From assembly GCA_020630305.1 (NCBI GenBank), contig JAHDBQ010000003.1, forward strand, positions 1 to 14,114: a stretch of 14,114 nucleotides of DNA, written 5' to 3'. Of this stretch, positions 1 through 8,051 are shown piece by piece. The notes under the pieces were generated by a model. That model did no database searches and was not told the origin of the DNA. It saw only the letters and a program-made list of their open reading frames with translations. Origin of the DNA: Alphaproteobacteria bacterium (GTDB taxonomy: Bacteria; Pseudomonadota; Alphaproteobacteria; Rickettsiales; Rickettsiaceae). The position numbers and the translations under genes are program-made. The stretch's first letter is position 1; every line of letters begins with the position of its first letter.

Positions 1-44
1 ATTCTATGATATTGATAAATCTGTATTTTTAATAGCTTAATTAA

Positions 45-1061
45 TTATAAGAATTTTGGTATAAAAAGACTAACTGGATCAGGGGTGATATCGCCAATTA
101 CTTCAGGAAAATCATTAGCAGGCTCACCAAGCTTTTCCCCTACCTTGTAATTTAATATGTCAAGAATTGGGTTAGTAGCATTTTCTTCTTCATGACTATC
201 TAGCCTTGGTTTTTTTACACCTCTGGCCGCATAAGATTTACTAAAAACTTCAAGCACTGATTTTAAATCCGGATATTTATAGGCCTCAGCTAGCCTTATG
301 GCCGTTATTTTATCACAACCAATATGCTTCAAATCAGCTCCGCTGCTTATTAATAATTCTATCATATCTAACTCAGCTTCGCCCTGAACAAGAGAATGGA
401 TTGCACAGTGCAGAGGGCCATCAATTTTATCTTTAACTTTGTTAATATCAGCACCTCTGTCAATTAAAAATTGAGCAGATTCTAGATTGCCACTCAAGGC
501 TGCATAACATAATGGTGTGTAGCCAGGCTCATTCATTTTATCAACATCAGCCCCGTAGGCCACTAAGAGCTTTATAATATCGCAGTGACCAACGCGCGCT
601 GCTTCGTGCAAGGCAGAAAAACCAAGGCAAGAAGGCCAGTCTACAGGCACATTTTTTTCAAGGAAAATTTTAACCACGCCCAGGGCGCCTTCTTTAGCCG
701 CCTCATGGAGCGCGCCAGTTCTGCAATTAGTTTGCAAATAAATATTGGCCCCAGCTTCTACAAGAGATTTTGCAACATCTGAATCATCGAATCTCGAAGC
801 ATAAAACAAAGCTGAACGCCCGCAAATATCTTGAAAATTTACATCCACTCCTTGCTTTATCAGCATTTTCAGGACACTAAACCGGCCATTGCTAGCGCTA
901 AAAAGTAAAGCATTGGTAATATAACCATCTTTGGCAAAAGTAGCATTAAAATCTAAATTATATTTTTCATAATATAATTTTACCGCCTCAGCATCATCGT
1001 TTAATATTAATTCTCTGAGTTCAAGAGCCTGAAACCCTTTTAATCTATTAATTATTCCCAT
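45..1061 (-). CDS. Ankyrin-repeat protein (338 aa)
   Basis: The protein is mostly ankyrin repeats, about six, spanning roughly residues 48-262. Typical repeat cores are visible, such as SALHEAARVGHCDIIKLLVA near 149-168 and TPLCYAALSGN near 182-192, followed by GAD(V/I) turns. Ankyrin repeats bind partner proteins, and in Rickettsiales many such proteins are secreted effectors; no signal peptide or membrane segment is seen, so a cytosolic or type IV-secreted protein is possible. After the repeats comes a basic stretch, AARGVKKPRLD (about 278-288), which resembles a monopartite nuclear localisation signal, then an acidic patch (HEEE) and an ordinary tail ending PKFL. The gene follows alaS on the same strand after a gap of about 138 bp, in which I see no convincing terminator, promoter or Shine-Dalgarno site. 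Family assignment is firm; the function and target are unknown. Confidence 0.9.
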   Translation of the reverse strand: MGIINRLKGFQALELRELILNDDAEAVKLYYEKYNLDFNATFAKDGYITNALLFSASNGRFSVLKMLIKQGVDVNFQDICGRSALFYASRFDDSDVAKSLVEAGANIYLQTNCRTGALHEAAKEGALGVVKIFLEKNVPVDWPSCLGFSALHEAARVGHCDIIKLLVAYGADVDKMNEPGYTPLCYAALSGNLESAQFLIDRGADINKVKDKIDGPLHCAIHSLVQGEAELDMIELLISSGADLKHIGCDKITAIRLAEAYKYPDLKSVLEVFSKSYAARGVKKPRLDSHEEENATNPILDILNYKVGEKLGEPANDFPEVIGDITPDPVSLFIPKFL

Positions 1062-1199
1062 GAAATATTACAACTTACACCTTTACATCTATCTTTGGCT
1101 TATGAACTTAAGCTAACGGCCAAAAACATATCATATCAATTACTTAGGCTATAGAGATCACAACAAACTCTACTTTCGTTATTATTAATTTATCCGAAT

Positions 1200-3866
1200 T
1201 TAAATAGAACTTACAATATCTTTTACCTTATCAGAAAAATTGTTTAGTGCAGCTAAATCTGTGCCACCTGCTTGAGCAAGATTTGGTTTACCTCCGCCAC
1301 TTCCGCCTAGGGAAGCAGAAACATCCTTGGCAATTTTTCCAGCATGATACTTACCTGTAATTCCGTCAGAGCAACCAACAATTATGGCAATTTTTCCATC
1401 ATTTTCTGCAGTGAAAATCACTACTAAATCATCATGTTGATTAATTATATTCTCTAAAGCAGAACGCATAGCCTTAGGGCTAACTCCATCTACCCTATTA
1501 TATAATAGCCTTGCCCCGCTCAAAGCCTCTGCTTTTTCTTTAATCCGCTCTGCGCTTAGCTTTAATTTCTTAGCTTGTTCTTGCTCTATTTGTGCTTCCA
1601 GTTTTTTCTTCGATTGCATTAGATTTTGCAGTTTAACTACAAGCTCATTCTTATTAGCCTTTAGCGCATCCATCATTTGCTCAAGCAGCAGTTCATTATT
1701 ATTATATTCTTGCATAACAAATTCGCCGCAAACAGCTTCGATTCTGCGCACACCAGCAGCGATCGCCGACTCGCTGGTAATTTTCAGCATACCAATATCA
1801 CCTGTGCGCGAAACATGAGTCCCGCCGCAAAGTTCAAACGAATAAGCATTTTCCTGCTCAGCAGTGGCGCTCGTAGATTTACCAAGCGAAACAACCCTTA
1901 CCTCAGAGTCATATTTCTCGCCAAACAGCGCCATAGCACCCTTCTCTATCGCCTCATCTGTTGACATTAGATTTGTAACAACCTCAGAATTATCACGTAT
2001 AATCTCATTAATCTTATCTTCAATTTGCTTCAGCTCCTCATTTGTTATTGCCTTTGGGTGGCTAATGTCAAAACGTAGCTTATCGCGTGCAACCAACGAC
2101 CCTTTCTGCGTCACATGCTTACCAAGAACATGCCTTAGCACCGCATGAAGAATATGAGTAGCCGTATGGTGCATCTTTAAATTACTACGATATTTAGTAT
2201 CTATTGATAGCTTGATATCGTCGCCCGCTGAAATATTGCCTGATTCAAGAACACATATATGACCGATAATCTTGCCTAAAAACTTGAGTGTATTAGTTAC
2301 TTTGATTTTGCAATCAGCCGACTCAATTACGCCAATATCTCCCATCTGTCCGCCAGACTCACCATAAAATGGCGTCTGATTTGCGATTAAGATGAACTCT
2401 TCACCTTTTGCAGTAATCTCTTTAAGAACCGCTCCGCTACTGACTAAAGTTTGCACCCTGCCTTCTGCGCTATCTAAAGAATATCCTAAAAATTCTGTGG
2501 TTCCTATTTTACCCGATAAATCAAACCATAATTTATCCGTTTTGTTATCTCCAGAACCTGACCAGCTTTTCCGCGCACGCTCCTTTTGTTCTTGCATGCA
2601 GCTGTCAAATTCATCCTGATTTACCTTTATCTGCTGCTTCTTTAAAATATCCTCAGTAAGGTCAACTGGGAATCCGTATGTATCATATAATTTAAATGCT
2701 ACCTCACCAGAGAGTTCGTCACCTTCTTTTAATGATGATGAATGCTCAGAAAGCATCTTAAGGCCGCGATCAAGAGTTGTTTTAAAGCGCTCCTCCTCCT
2801 GCTGCAAGATGCTAGAAACAAACTCTTTGCTTCTAGTCAGCTCAGTATATGGATCCTTGAATAGCTCCTCAAGTTTAGGGAAAAGCTTGTACATCAAAGG
2901 TTCCTTAGCCCCAAGCTGATGCGCATGCCTCATTGCTCTTCGCATTATTCTGCGCAGTACATAGCCGCGGCCTTCATTAGATGGCATCACGCCATCAGCT
3001 ATCAGGAAAGATGCCGAGCGCAAATGGTCAGCAATCACGCGGTAAGAAAATAAAGCATCGCCTGTTGCAGGAATCTTTAGAATAGATTCAGTATATTTTA
3101 TTATATCTTGGAAAGAGTCGGTATCGTAATTATCATGCACACCCTGAATTACCGCCGAGATTCGCTCTAGGCCCATGCCTGTGTCAACGCTTTGGTTAGG
3201 CAGCAATATACGTTTATCTTTGCTAATTTGCTCATATTGCATGAATACCAGATTCCAAATCTCGATATATCTATCGCCGTCTTCTTCCGGAGTCCCTGGC
3301 AATCCACCTGGGATGTGATCCCCATGGTCATAGAAAATTTCAGTACATGGACCGCACGGGCCAGTTTCACCCATCGACCAGAAATTATCACTGGTTGCTA
3401 TCTTGATTATTTTATCATCAGAAAATCCAGTCAGTTTTTTCCATATATCTGCAGATTCCTGGTCGTCCTTGTAAACAGTTACATATAGCTTTTCCTTAGG
3501 AAGATCAAAATGTTTTGTAAGCATCTCCCAAGCATAAAAAATAGCCTGCTCTTTAAAATAATCACCAAAGGAAAAATTGCCGAGCATCTCAAAGAAAGTA
3601 TGGTGCCTTGCTGTGTAACCAACATTTTCTAAGTCATTATGCTTTCCCCCTGCTCTAACCGATTTCTGCGAACTTGTAGCCTTGGTATAGTCGCGCTTTT
3701 CAACGCCAGTAAAGACGTCCTTAAACTGCACCATACCAGAATTCACGAACATTAAGCTAGGGTCATTACTGGGCACAAGAGAACTAGACGGAACATGCGC
3801 GTGATCGTTCTTCTTAAAAAAATCTATAAAAGTGCTTCTTATTTGCTGCGATGTTAACTGAGACAT
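1200..3866 (-). CDS. alaS: Alanyl-tRNA synthetase
   Basis: AlaS charges tRNA-Ala with alanine in the cytoplasm and hydrolyses mischarged Ser/Gly-tRNA-Ala. From the chosen start the protein is 888 aa, normal for the family. Visible in order: a class II catalytic core with motif 2 around KHNDLENVGYTARHHTFFEM (75-94) and motif 3 GMGLERI (230-236); the CGPCTE segment (171-176); the editing domain with HHTATHILH (566-574) and CGGTH (680-684), which supply the zinc ligands H567, H571, C680 and H684; a charged coiled coil at about 745-785; and the C-Ala glycine-rich motif GGSGGGKPNLAQAGG (854-868). All key residues are present. A start 48 bp further upstream, at 3914, is rejected because it lies inside the -35 element of the likely promoter; MSQLTSQQIRSTFIDFF is the usual AlaS N-terminus. 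The ribosome site is weak, consistent with a short leader. Confidence 0.98.
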   Translation of the reverse strand: MSQLTSQQIRSTFIDFFKKNDHAHVPSSSLVPSNDPSLMFVNSGMVQFKDVFTGVEKRDYTKATSSQKSVRAGGKHNDLENVGYTARHHTFFEMLGNFSFGDYFKEQAIFYAWEMLTKHFDLPKEKLYVTVYKDDQESADIWKKLTGFSDDKIIKIATSDNFWSMGETGPCGPCTEIFYDHGDHIPGGLPGTPEEDGDRYIEIWNLVFMQYEQISKDKRILLPNQSVDTGMGLERISAVIQGVHDNYDTDSFQDIIKYTESILKIPATGDALFSYRVIADHLRSASFLIADGVMPSNEGRGYVLRRIMRRAMRHAHQLGAKEPLMYKLFPKLEELFKDPYTELTRSKEFVSSILQQEEERFKTTLDRGLKMLSEHSSSLKEGDELSGEVAFKLYDTYGFPVDLTEDILKKQQIKVNQDEFDSCMQEQKERARKSWSGSGDNKTDKLWFDLSGKIGTTEFLGYSLDSAEGRVQTLVSSGAVLKEITAKGEEFILIANQTPFYGESGGQMGDIGVIESADCKIKVTNTLKFLGKIIGHICVLESGNISAGDDIKLSIDTKYRSNLKMHHTATHILHAVLRHVLGKHVTQKGSLVARDKLRFDISHPKAITNEELKQIEDKINEIIRDNSEVVTNLMSTDEAIEKGAMALFGEKYDSEVRVVSLGKSTSATAEQENAYSFELCGGTHVSRTGDIGMLKITSESAIAAGVRRIEAVCGEFVMQEYNNNELLLEQMMDALKANKNELVVKLQNLMQSKKKLEAQIEQEQAKKLKLSAERIKEKAEALSGARLLYNRVDGVSPKAMRSALENIINQHDDLVVIFTAENDGKIAIIVGCSDGITGKYHAGKIAKDVSASLGGSGGGKPNLAQAGGTDLAALNNFSDKVKDIVSSI

Positions 3867-3884
3867 AGGAAATATTTTGAATTT

Positions 3885-3914
3885 ATTATATAATTTACTA
3901 CTGCCAAAAGACAA
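3885..3914 (-). promoter_or_regulatory. Putative sigma-70 promoter for alaS
   Basis: On the minus strand TTGTCT (3914-3909) and TATAAT (3890-3885) are separated by 18 bp. The -10 box is perfect and the -35 box matches the consensus at four of six positions. Transcription would begin near 3878, leaving a leader of about a dozen bases before the ATG at 3866. Confidence 0.55.
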
Positions 3915-4036
3915 TAATAGATTTCACAGCAAATGACAAGCCTTTAAAGAATAGGTTGTATAAATATATAAGAAAAATTTTTACACCCAGATCATAAAAC
4001 AAAACCCAAAATAGATTAACAAAATTTAATAAACTG

Positions 4037-4065
4037 TTTACATCCAAAGAATATTAATGTATAAT
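4037..4065 (+). promoter_or_regulatory. Sigma-70 promoter for the autotransporter gene
   Basis: TTTACA (4037-4042) and TATAAT (4060-4065) are spaced by exactly 17 bp, which is close to the ideal housekeeping promoter. The expected start of transcription is near 4072, giving a leader of about 50 bases. The in-frame ATG at 4057 overlaps this -10 region and so cannot be the translation start. This promoter sits back-to-back with the alaS promoter. Confidence 0.75.
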
Positions 4066-4110
4066 ACTCTCAATAGTAGGGTAGATTGTTCAGCCTATTA
4101 CCAAACAACT

Positions 4111-4115
4111 AAGGA
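4111..4115 (+). promoter_or_regulatory. Ribosome binding site of the autotransporter gene
   Basis: AAGGA lies 7 bases before the ATG at 4123. Together with the promoter position and the signal peptide that begins at this ATG, it fixes the start 22 codons downstream of the longest open frame. Confidence 0.7.
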
Positions 4116-4122
4116 AAAAAAT

Positions 4123-6288
4123 ATGAAAAACACAATAAAAACATTAACAATATTTTCGGTACTAGCTTCAACAAGTGCTCTAGCTGCAAATAATTCTAGT
4201 ATGGAATATTTAGAAAAATTATATCAAATAGACTGTTTAAAATGTAACTCTGTTGAAATAGAGCAAGAAGACTTAGACACATTTAAAAAAACTGACGGCA
4301 GTGGTGCGGATTATAGACTTGGTAGAAAAATTTTAACCATTCAGAATCCACAAATAAAAACCTCATTAATAAATTTTGACGAACCGGGCTTTAAGGTTGA
4401 TGCTATTAACCTAAAAAAATCTATTGATCTTCTTTATACAAATGCCCTTAAAGAAAATCTAACAGGATCTATATTAAGCGTTAAATGCGGCCATGCTAAA
4501 CACGCAACATCTTTGGCGTTTATAAAAGGAAATGACAATAAAATATATGCTATATATAACAATAATTTTACGGATATGGCGCACTCCATCAATTTAAGCA
4601 AGCTGCAAAAAGATTACTTAAATGCAGACTTTGGCACAAATGGCAACGATGCATATGAAATTCTGTCTGAATATTTGAATGGTTATGGGGTGGAGTTAAT
4701 TGATGCTAATGTAAGAATACCAAATGGACATGGTGATTGCGTATTTGTTAGCACCAAAACTCTAGAAGTTTTAAGATCTTTGCAGGGAAAAAGAATTACT
4801 AAAGCTACAGTTCAAGCAGAGCTTAATAAATTAAAAACATCTAGCGGCGATGTATTCAAAAAAGAATACGAACAAGATTTAATAAATTTAAAAAACAACC
4901 CAGAAGCCTTAAAAGAAATTAACAAAAATTTAAAACACTTTGATAAGAAAGCTTATAATACTTACTTACAAATCCGGAGCAGACTAATCCGGAATAATTC
5001 TATTACACCAGATGATCTTCAATGGATCAAAGATAACAAAGAACTTTGGATAGATTTTTTTAAAAATTATACTAAAAGAAGGAAATTAGGAACAGAGCTA
5101 ATTGCCTTAGAAAATGGCGTGGATCACGGACAAAATAAAAAGAAAGATGAACTCTACATAAACTTATTAGAGCTAATGCTACAAAGAGAAGAAGCTAGAT
5201 TAAAAGGCGATGATAAAAAAGTAGAAGAACTAAGCAATAAAATAGAGCAAGTGTCAAAAGCGCACGGAGCAGTACCGTATACTACTAACTACAAAAGTTT
5301 AGAAGAGTTGCTAAAAAATCATGCAAATAGAAGAGATATAACAATAGAAAAAACTGAAGACCACAACGCTACAAAAAATGCCGAAGCTACTTTACAAAAT
5401 CTACAAATCATCTCTGATAATTTAGCAAGAGTAAGCGGCGAGCTGGGGGATAGATTAACTTCACTAAATTCTTTCGCAGCTGGTGATGAAATGGTTATTA
5501 ATTACGGCGCTTGGGCAAAAGGGACATTTGGTACTAGTTCTAGTAAAGTTAAGTCAGGAACTGCAAAATCAACTAATATTGGTTTCACTGTAGGTGCTGA
5601 TGCTGCTTTTAACGAAGATATTACTCTTGGCCTTGCTTATAGCTACGCTGCAGACAAATCTAAGTTAGGACAAACAAAGACAGATATAGTTTCTAATATT
5701 GGTAGCATTTACGGAAGCAAAAAACTAACTAACGAGCTGCTGCTTAATGGTAATGTTAGTTTTGGCCTTAGTAATATAACGTCTAAGAATAGCACTTTAA
5801 ATACAAAATTTAAATCAAAAGCAAAATTATTTGCAGCTAATATTGGCGCTTCTTACGACGCTATGATTGCAGATGCTATATATGTTACTCCTAGCCTTGA
5901 TTTATCATATGCTCAGGTAAATATCAATGGTAGTAAGTTACAAAACGGTACAAAGCTTAAAAGCTCAGGTGTTAAAAAGCTATCTATAACACCAGCGTTA
6001 ACTGTTAAAAACGTAATTAAGTCTGACTCTATTACTTTTATACCAGAAGCAAAAATTGCATATAGTCATGCAATTGTAAATAAAGGCAAAGCTATAAAAA
6101 TTAATGATAGCCTTGGCAACAACATTATATCTGCTAAATATAAAAATAAAAACAAAGGTTTATTTAAAGCTGGAGTTGGCGCAACTATTATAGCTGATAA
6201 CATAGAGCTTAGCGCTGGATATGAAGCAGCTATTGCTAATAAATATAATAGCCATACCGGCTCTGTAAAAGTTAGAATTAATTTCTAA
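4123..6288 (+). CDS. Autotransporter with a cysteine-protease-like passenger
   Basis: The protein is 721 aa. Residues 1-21 are a classic signal peptide ending A-L-A before A22. The C-terminal part, about 455-721, is an autotransporter beta-barrel: alternating strands starting near NYGAWAKGTFG, lysine-rich loops, and a terminal Phe (SVKVRINF), as in rickettsial surface antigens. The passenger (about 22-440) is not a repetitive beta-helix. Residues 120-220 contain VKCGHAKHATSLAFI (H127), IYAIYNNN (N146-N148) and NGHGDCVFVSTKTLEVL (D205, C206). Their order and spacing resemble the His-Asp/Asn/Glu-Cys core of CE-clan cysteine proteases and YopJ-type acetyltransferases; this assignment is inference. 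Residues about 230-440 are charged and probably helical, forming a stalk or linker. The gene has its own promoter and ends in hairpin terminators, so it is monocistronic. The barrel is certain; the passenger function is tentative. Confidence 0.88.
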   Translation: MKNTIKTLTIFSVLASTSALAANNSSMEYLEKLYQIDCLKCNSVEIEQEDLDTFKKTDGSGADYRLGRKILTIQNPQIKTSLINFDEPGFKVDAINLKKSIDLLYTNALKENLTGSILSVKCGHAKHATSLAFIKGNDNKIYAIYNNNFTDMAHSINLSKLQKDYLNADFGTNGNDAYEILSEYLNGYGVELIDANVRIPNGHGDCVFVSTKTLEVLRSLQGKRITKATVQAELNKLKTSSGDVFKKEYEQDLINLKNNPEALKEINKNLKHFDKKAYNTYLQIRSRLIRNNSITPDDLQWIKDNKELWIDFFKNYTKRRKLGTELIALENGVDHGQNKKKDELYINLLELMLQREEARLKGDDKKVEELSNKIEQVSKAHGAVPYTTNYKSLEELLKNHANRRDITIEKTEDHNATKNAEATLQNLQIISDNLARVSGELGDRLTSLNSFAAGDEMVINYGAWAKGTFGTSSSKVKSGTAKSTNIGFTVGADAAFNEDITLGLAYSYAADKSKLGQTKTDIVSNIGSIYGSKKLTNELLLNGNVSFGLSNITSKNSTLNTKFKSKAKLFAANIGASYDAMIADAIYVTPSLDLSYAQVNINGSKLQNGTKLKSSGVKKLSITPALTVKNVIKSDSITFIPEAKIAYSHAIVNKGKAIKINDSLGNNIISAKYKNKNKGLFKAGVGATIIADNIELSAGYEAAIANKYNSHTGSVKVRINF

Positions 6289-6312
6289 TTACAACTAACA
6301 AAAAGCGGTCCT

Positions 6313-6336
6313 CCATGGGGCAAGCCCCATGGTTTT
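6313..6336 (+). terminator. GC-rich hairpin after the autotransporter gene
   Basis: CCATGGGGC (6313-6321) pairs with GCCCCATGG (6324-6332), giving an 8-9 bp stem with a very tight loop, followed by TTTT. It lies 25 bp after the stop codon and is probably an intrinsic terminator with a short U tract. It is unusually GC-rich for this window. Confidence 0.6.
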
Positions 6337-6350
6337 GCGTTCTCTATACA

Positions 6351-6394
6351 AAAAAATAGCCATGACTTTATAAACCATGGCTATTTTAGTATTT
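6351..6394. terminator. Bidirectional hairpin terminator between convergent genes
   Basis: AAAATAGCCATG (6353-6364) is the exact complement of CATGGCTATTTT (6376-6387), forming a 12-bp stem with an 11-base loop. A T-rich tail follows on the plus side, and a run of six A at 6351-6356 provides the U tract on the minus side. It can serve the autotransporter from the left and the OMP gene from the right. Confidence 0.7.
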
Positions 6395-6465
6395 TTTGCT
6401 ATTTGATTCAGTAGACATAGTTAAAACACCTTAACACAAAGGGAGTTATAACTGCGCATAATTAA

Positions 6466-7059
6466 TTAGAATTCAAATCTTACACCAGCATTTACAGTAT
6501 GACCTCTAAGGCGCTTCTTTAGATATTTTAATCTACCTAGATTCTTCCAGCTATATTTAAGCTCTCCATAAATACCAGGAGCAACTTCAACTGCTCCGCC
6601 TACATGCGCAGCATAAGCAAAAGTGTAATTTAATTTATGCTTCTTACTTGACTTTTTTCCTGCAGCATCTGTAATTCTAGTTTTGCCTTTTATTCTTGAT
6701 GTACCAATACTTGCTCCAGCAAAAACTTTACAAATACTGATATCAAATAAATCTACATATGTACTCCACATCAATGAAGTTGCATCTGCTTTGATTTTTT
6801 CTTTTGAACCATTAGCAGACTTTCCAGCGAACCTAGTATTGATCATATGATCAATCGTCACATCTACTCTTACATTATCCATAATTTTATATCCAATACC
6901 TACATTAACAGTAGCATTTTGATCAGATTTTTTATGGTAAATTTTGTTAAGCTTGGCAAGGCCAATTCCTGCAGTTACATAAAAAATATCCTTCGCTGCA
7001 TGCGCATTAGAAGTAGCAAGCATAGCAATTGCTGTAGTAGTTAAAAGTATCTTTTTCAT
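6466..7059 (-). CDS. Small outer-membrane beta-barrel protein
   Basis: This 197-aa protein begins with a clear signal peptide (MKKILLTTTAIAMLATSNAHA, cleavage before AKDIFYV). The mature part alternates hydrophobic and polar residues in strand-like blocks, such as FYVTAGIGLAKLN, NVGIGYKIMDNVRVDVTIDH and YGELKYSWKNLGRLKYL, and ends with VNAGVRFEF, whose terminal Phe is the usual barrel-assembly signal. The size and pattern fit an eight-stranded OmpA-like or opacity-like barrel, such as the small surface antigens of Rickettsiales; I cannot say which subfamily. The loops are very rich in lysine, so the protein should be strongly basic. It is convergent with the autotransporter, with which it shares a terminator, and appears to be monocistronic. 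No catalytic residues are seen; the role is presumably structural, adhesive or porin-like. Confidence 0.8.
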   Translation of the reverse strand: MKKILLTTTAIAMLATSNAHAAKDIFYVTAGIGLAKLNKIYHKKSDQNATVNVGIGYKIMDNVRVDVTIDHMINTRFAGKSANGSKEKIKADATSLMWSTYVDLFDISICKVFAGASIGTSRIKGKTRITDAAGKKSSKKHKLNYTFAYAAHVGGAVEVAPGIYGELKYSWKNLGRLKYLKKRLRGHTVNAGVRFEF

Positions 7060-7087
7060 CTTATCTATCTTTATTTTAAATTACATA

Positions 7088-7117
7088 AATATATAATACA
7101 TTTCGTGCAGATTTCAA
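7088..7117 (-). promoter_or_regulatory. Putative promoter for the small OMP gene
   Basis: On the minus strand TTGAAA (7117-7112) is followed, after 16 or 18 bp depending on register, by TATATA or TATATT within 7095-7088. The spacer contains one arm (TTTCGTGC, 7101-7108) of an 8-bp inverted repeat whose other arm is at 7158-7165, which could be a binding site. Confidence 0.4.
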
Positions 7118-7284
7118 AGCACTATAAGACTTAAAATTAATTATATCTTCAAGCATCGCACGAAAAACTCACCTTTGTACTTATATAATATTTTTTTACC
7201 TTCAGCAATAATAAAAATATATTTTCAAAATAAAAGATTTTGCTTCATGGTTAATTCTAGTTTTTTCGCAGGCATAAAACATTC

Positions 7285-7313
7285 TTGATATTTGAGCACA
7301 AACAGTGTATAAC
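7285..7313 (+). promoter_or_regulatory. Sigma-70 promoter for trmD
   Basis: TTGATA (7285-7290) and TATAAC (7308-7313) are spaced by 17 bp, and each matches the consensus at five of six positions. Transcription would start near 7320, giving a leader of about 23 bases before the ATG at 7343. Confidence 0.65.
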
Positions 7314-7342
7314 TGCTTGATAAATATTTAGATTAAATCGCC

Positions 7343-8047
7343 ATGACCAAATTTAAAGTTACTATATTAACATTATTTCCAGAAATGTTCCCCGGCCCTC
7401 TTGGGCATTCTCTGGCCGGCAGCTCATTAAAAGAAGGATTGTGGTCAATGGATGTTATAAATATACGCGATTTTGGTTTAGGCAAACACAAAAATGTTGA
7501 TGACACTCCTTGCGGAGGAGGTAGCGGATTAGTCATGCGCCCGGATGTTTTAGGACCAGCCCTGGATAAAGCTCTCGAAAAATCCCCAGATACTGATATA
7601 TACTACCCTTCACCAAGGGGCAAGAACTTAGATCAGGAGCTATCAAGAGAGATTTCTATTAAAAAAAACATAATTATTTTGTGTGGACGCTTCGAAGGGA
7701 TTGACGAAAGGATAATTGATGAGTATAATGCAAAGCAAATTAGTGTCGGAGATTTTGTACTTTCTGGAGGCGAATTGGCTGCAATGACTGTTTTAGACAG
7801 TGTTGTAAGGCTCTTGCCAGGAGTTATCGTTAATCAGGAAACTACTAAAGAGGAGTCTTTTGAAAAAAGTCATGATGGTCTAAAGTTAATAGAACATCCA
7901 CTTTATACAAAGCCAAGTTGCTGGAAGGGGCGAGAAGTCCCGGAAGTTTTACTTTCAGGTAACCATGCTTTGATAGAGGACTGGAAGCATAAAGAATCTT
8001 TGAGAGTCACGAAACTAAAAATTAAAGAATTCGAAAGAATAAAATAA
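7343..8047 (+). CDS. trmD: tRNA (guanine-N1-)-methyltransferase
   Basis: TrmD uses S-adenosylmethionine to methylate G37 next to the anticodon of several tRNAs, which prevents +1 frameshifting. The 234-aa product has the normal family length and all landmarks: LFPEMF (11-16), GGGSGLVMRPDV (58-69), the knot segments LCGRFEGIDERII (113-125) and ISVGDFVLSGGELAAM (133-148), R156 before LPGV, the likely catalytic D178 in the SHDGL stretch, and HPLYTKP...VPEVLLSGNH (185-208). The family motif YTRP is YTKP here. It is a SPOUT-fold enzyme that acts as a dimer. It precedes rplS with a 97-bp gap and is probably cotranscribed with it. The usual upstream partners rpsP and rimM are not in this window; trmD instead has its own promoter. 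The Shine-Dalgarno site is poor. Confidence 0.97.
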   Translation: MTKFKVTILTLFPEMFPGPLGHSLAGSSLKEGLWSMDVINIRDFGLGKHKNVDDTPCGGGSGLVMRPDVLGPALDKALEKSPDTDIYYPSPRGKNLDQELSREISIKKNIIILCGRFEGIDERIIDEYNAKQISVGDFVLSGGELAAMTVLDSVVRLLPGVIVNQETTKEESFEKSHDGLKLIEHPLYTKPSCWKGREVPEVLLSGNHALIEDWKHKESLRVTKLKIKEFERIK

Positions 8048-8051
8048 CTTT

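Noticed and set aside
585..782. Short plus-strand open frame inside the first ankyrin gene
   Set aside because: It is antisense to well-formed ankyrin repeats and has no homology-like features.
1062..1199. Terminator between alaS and the ankyrin gene
   Set aside because: Only a 5-bp stem (TAGAG/CTCTA) without a T tract is present, too weak to call.
1677..3488. Open frames of 75-98 codons on the plus strand across alaS, and one on the minus strand in another frame
   Set aside because: They lie wholly within the certain alaS coding sequence, have no ribosome sites and encode low-complexity, unrecognisable products.
3867..3914. A longer AlaS with 16 extra N-terminal residues
   Set aside because: The extension overlaps the predicted alaS promoter and does not resemble the AlaS N-terminus; MSQLTSQQIRSTF at 3866 does.
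4057..4122. A longer autotransporter start at 4057
   Set aside because: That ATG overlaps the -10 box; the ATG at 4123 has a ribosome site and begins a textbook signal peptide.
7060..7342. tRNA or small RNA gene in the 283-bp intergenic stretch
   Set aside because: No cloverleaf, TTCRA-type loop or strong hairpin with terminator is visible; promoters for the flanking genes account for it.
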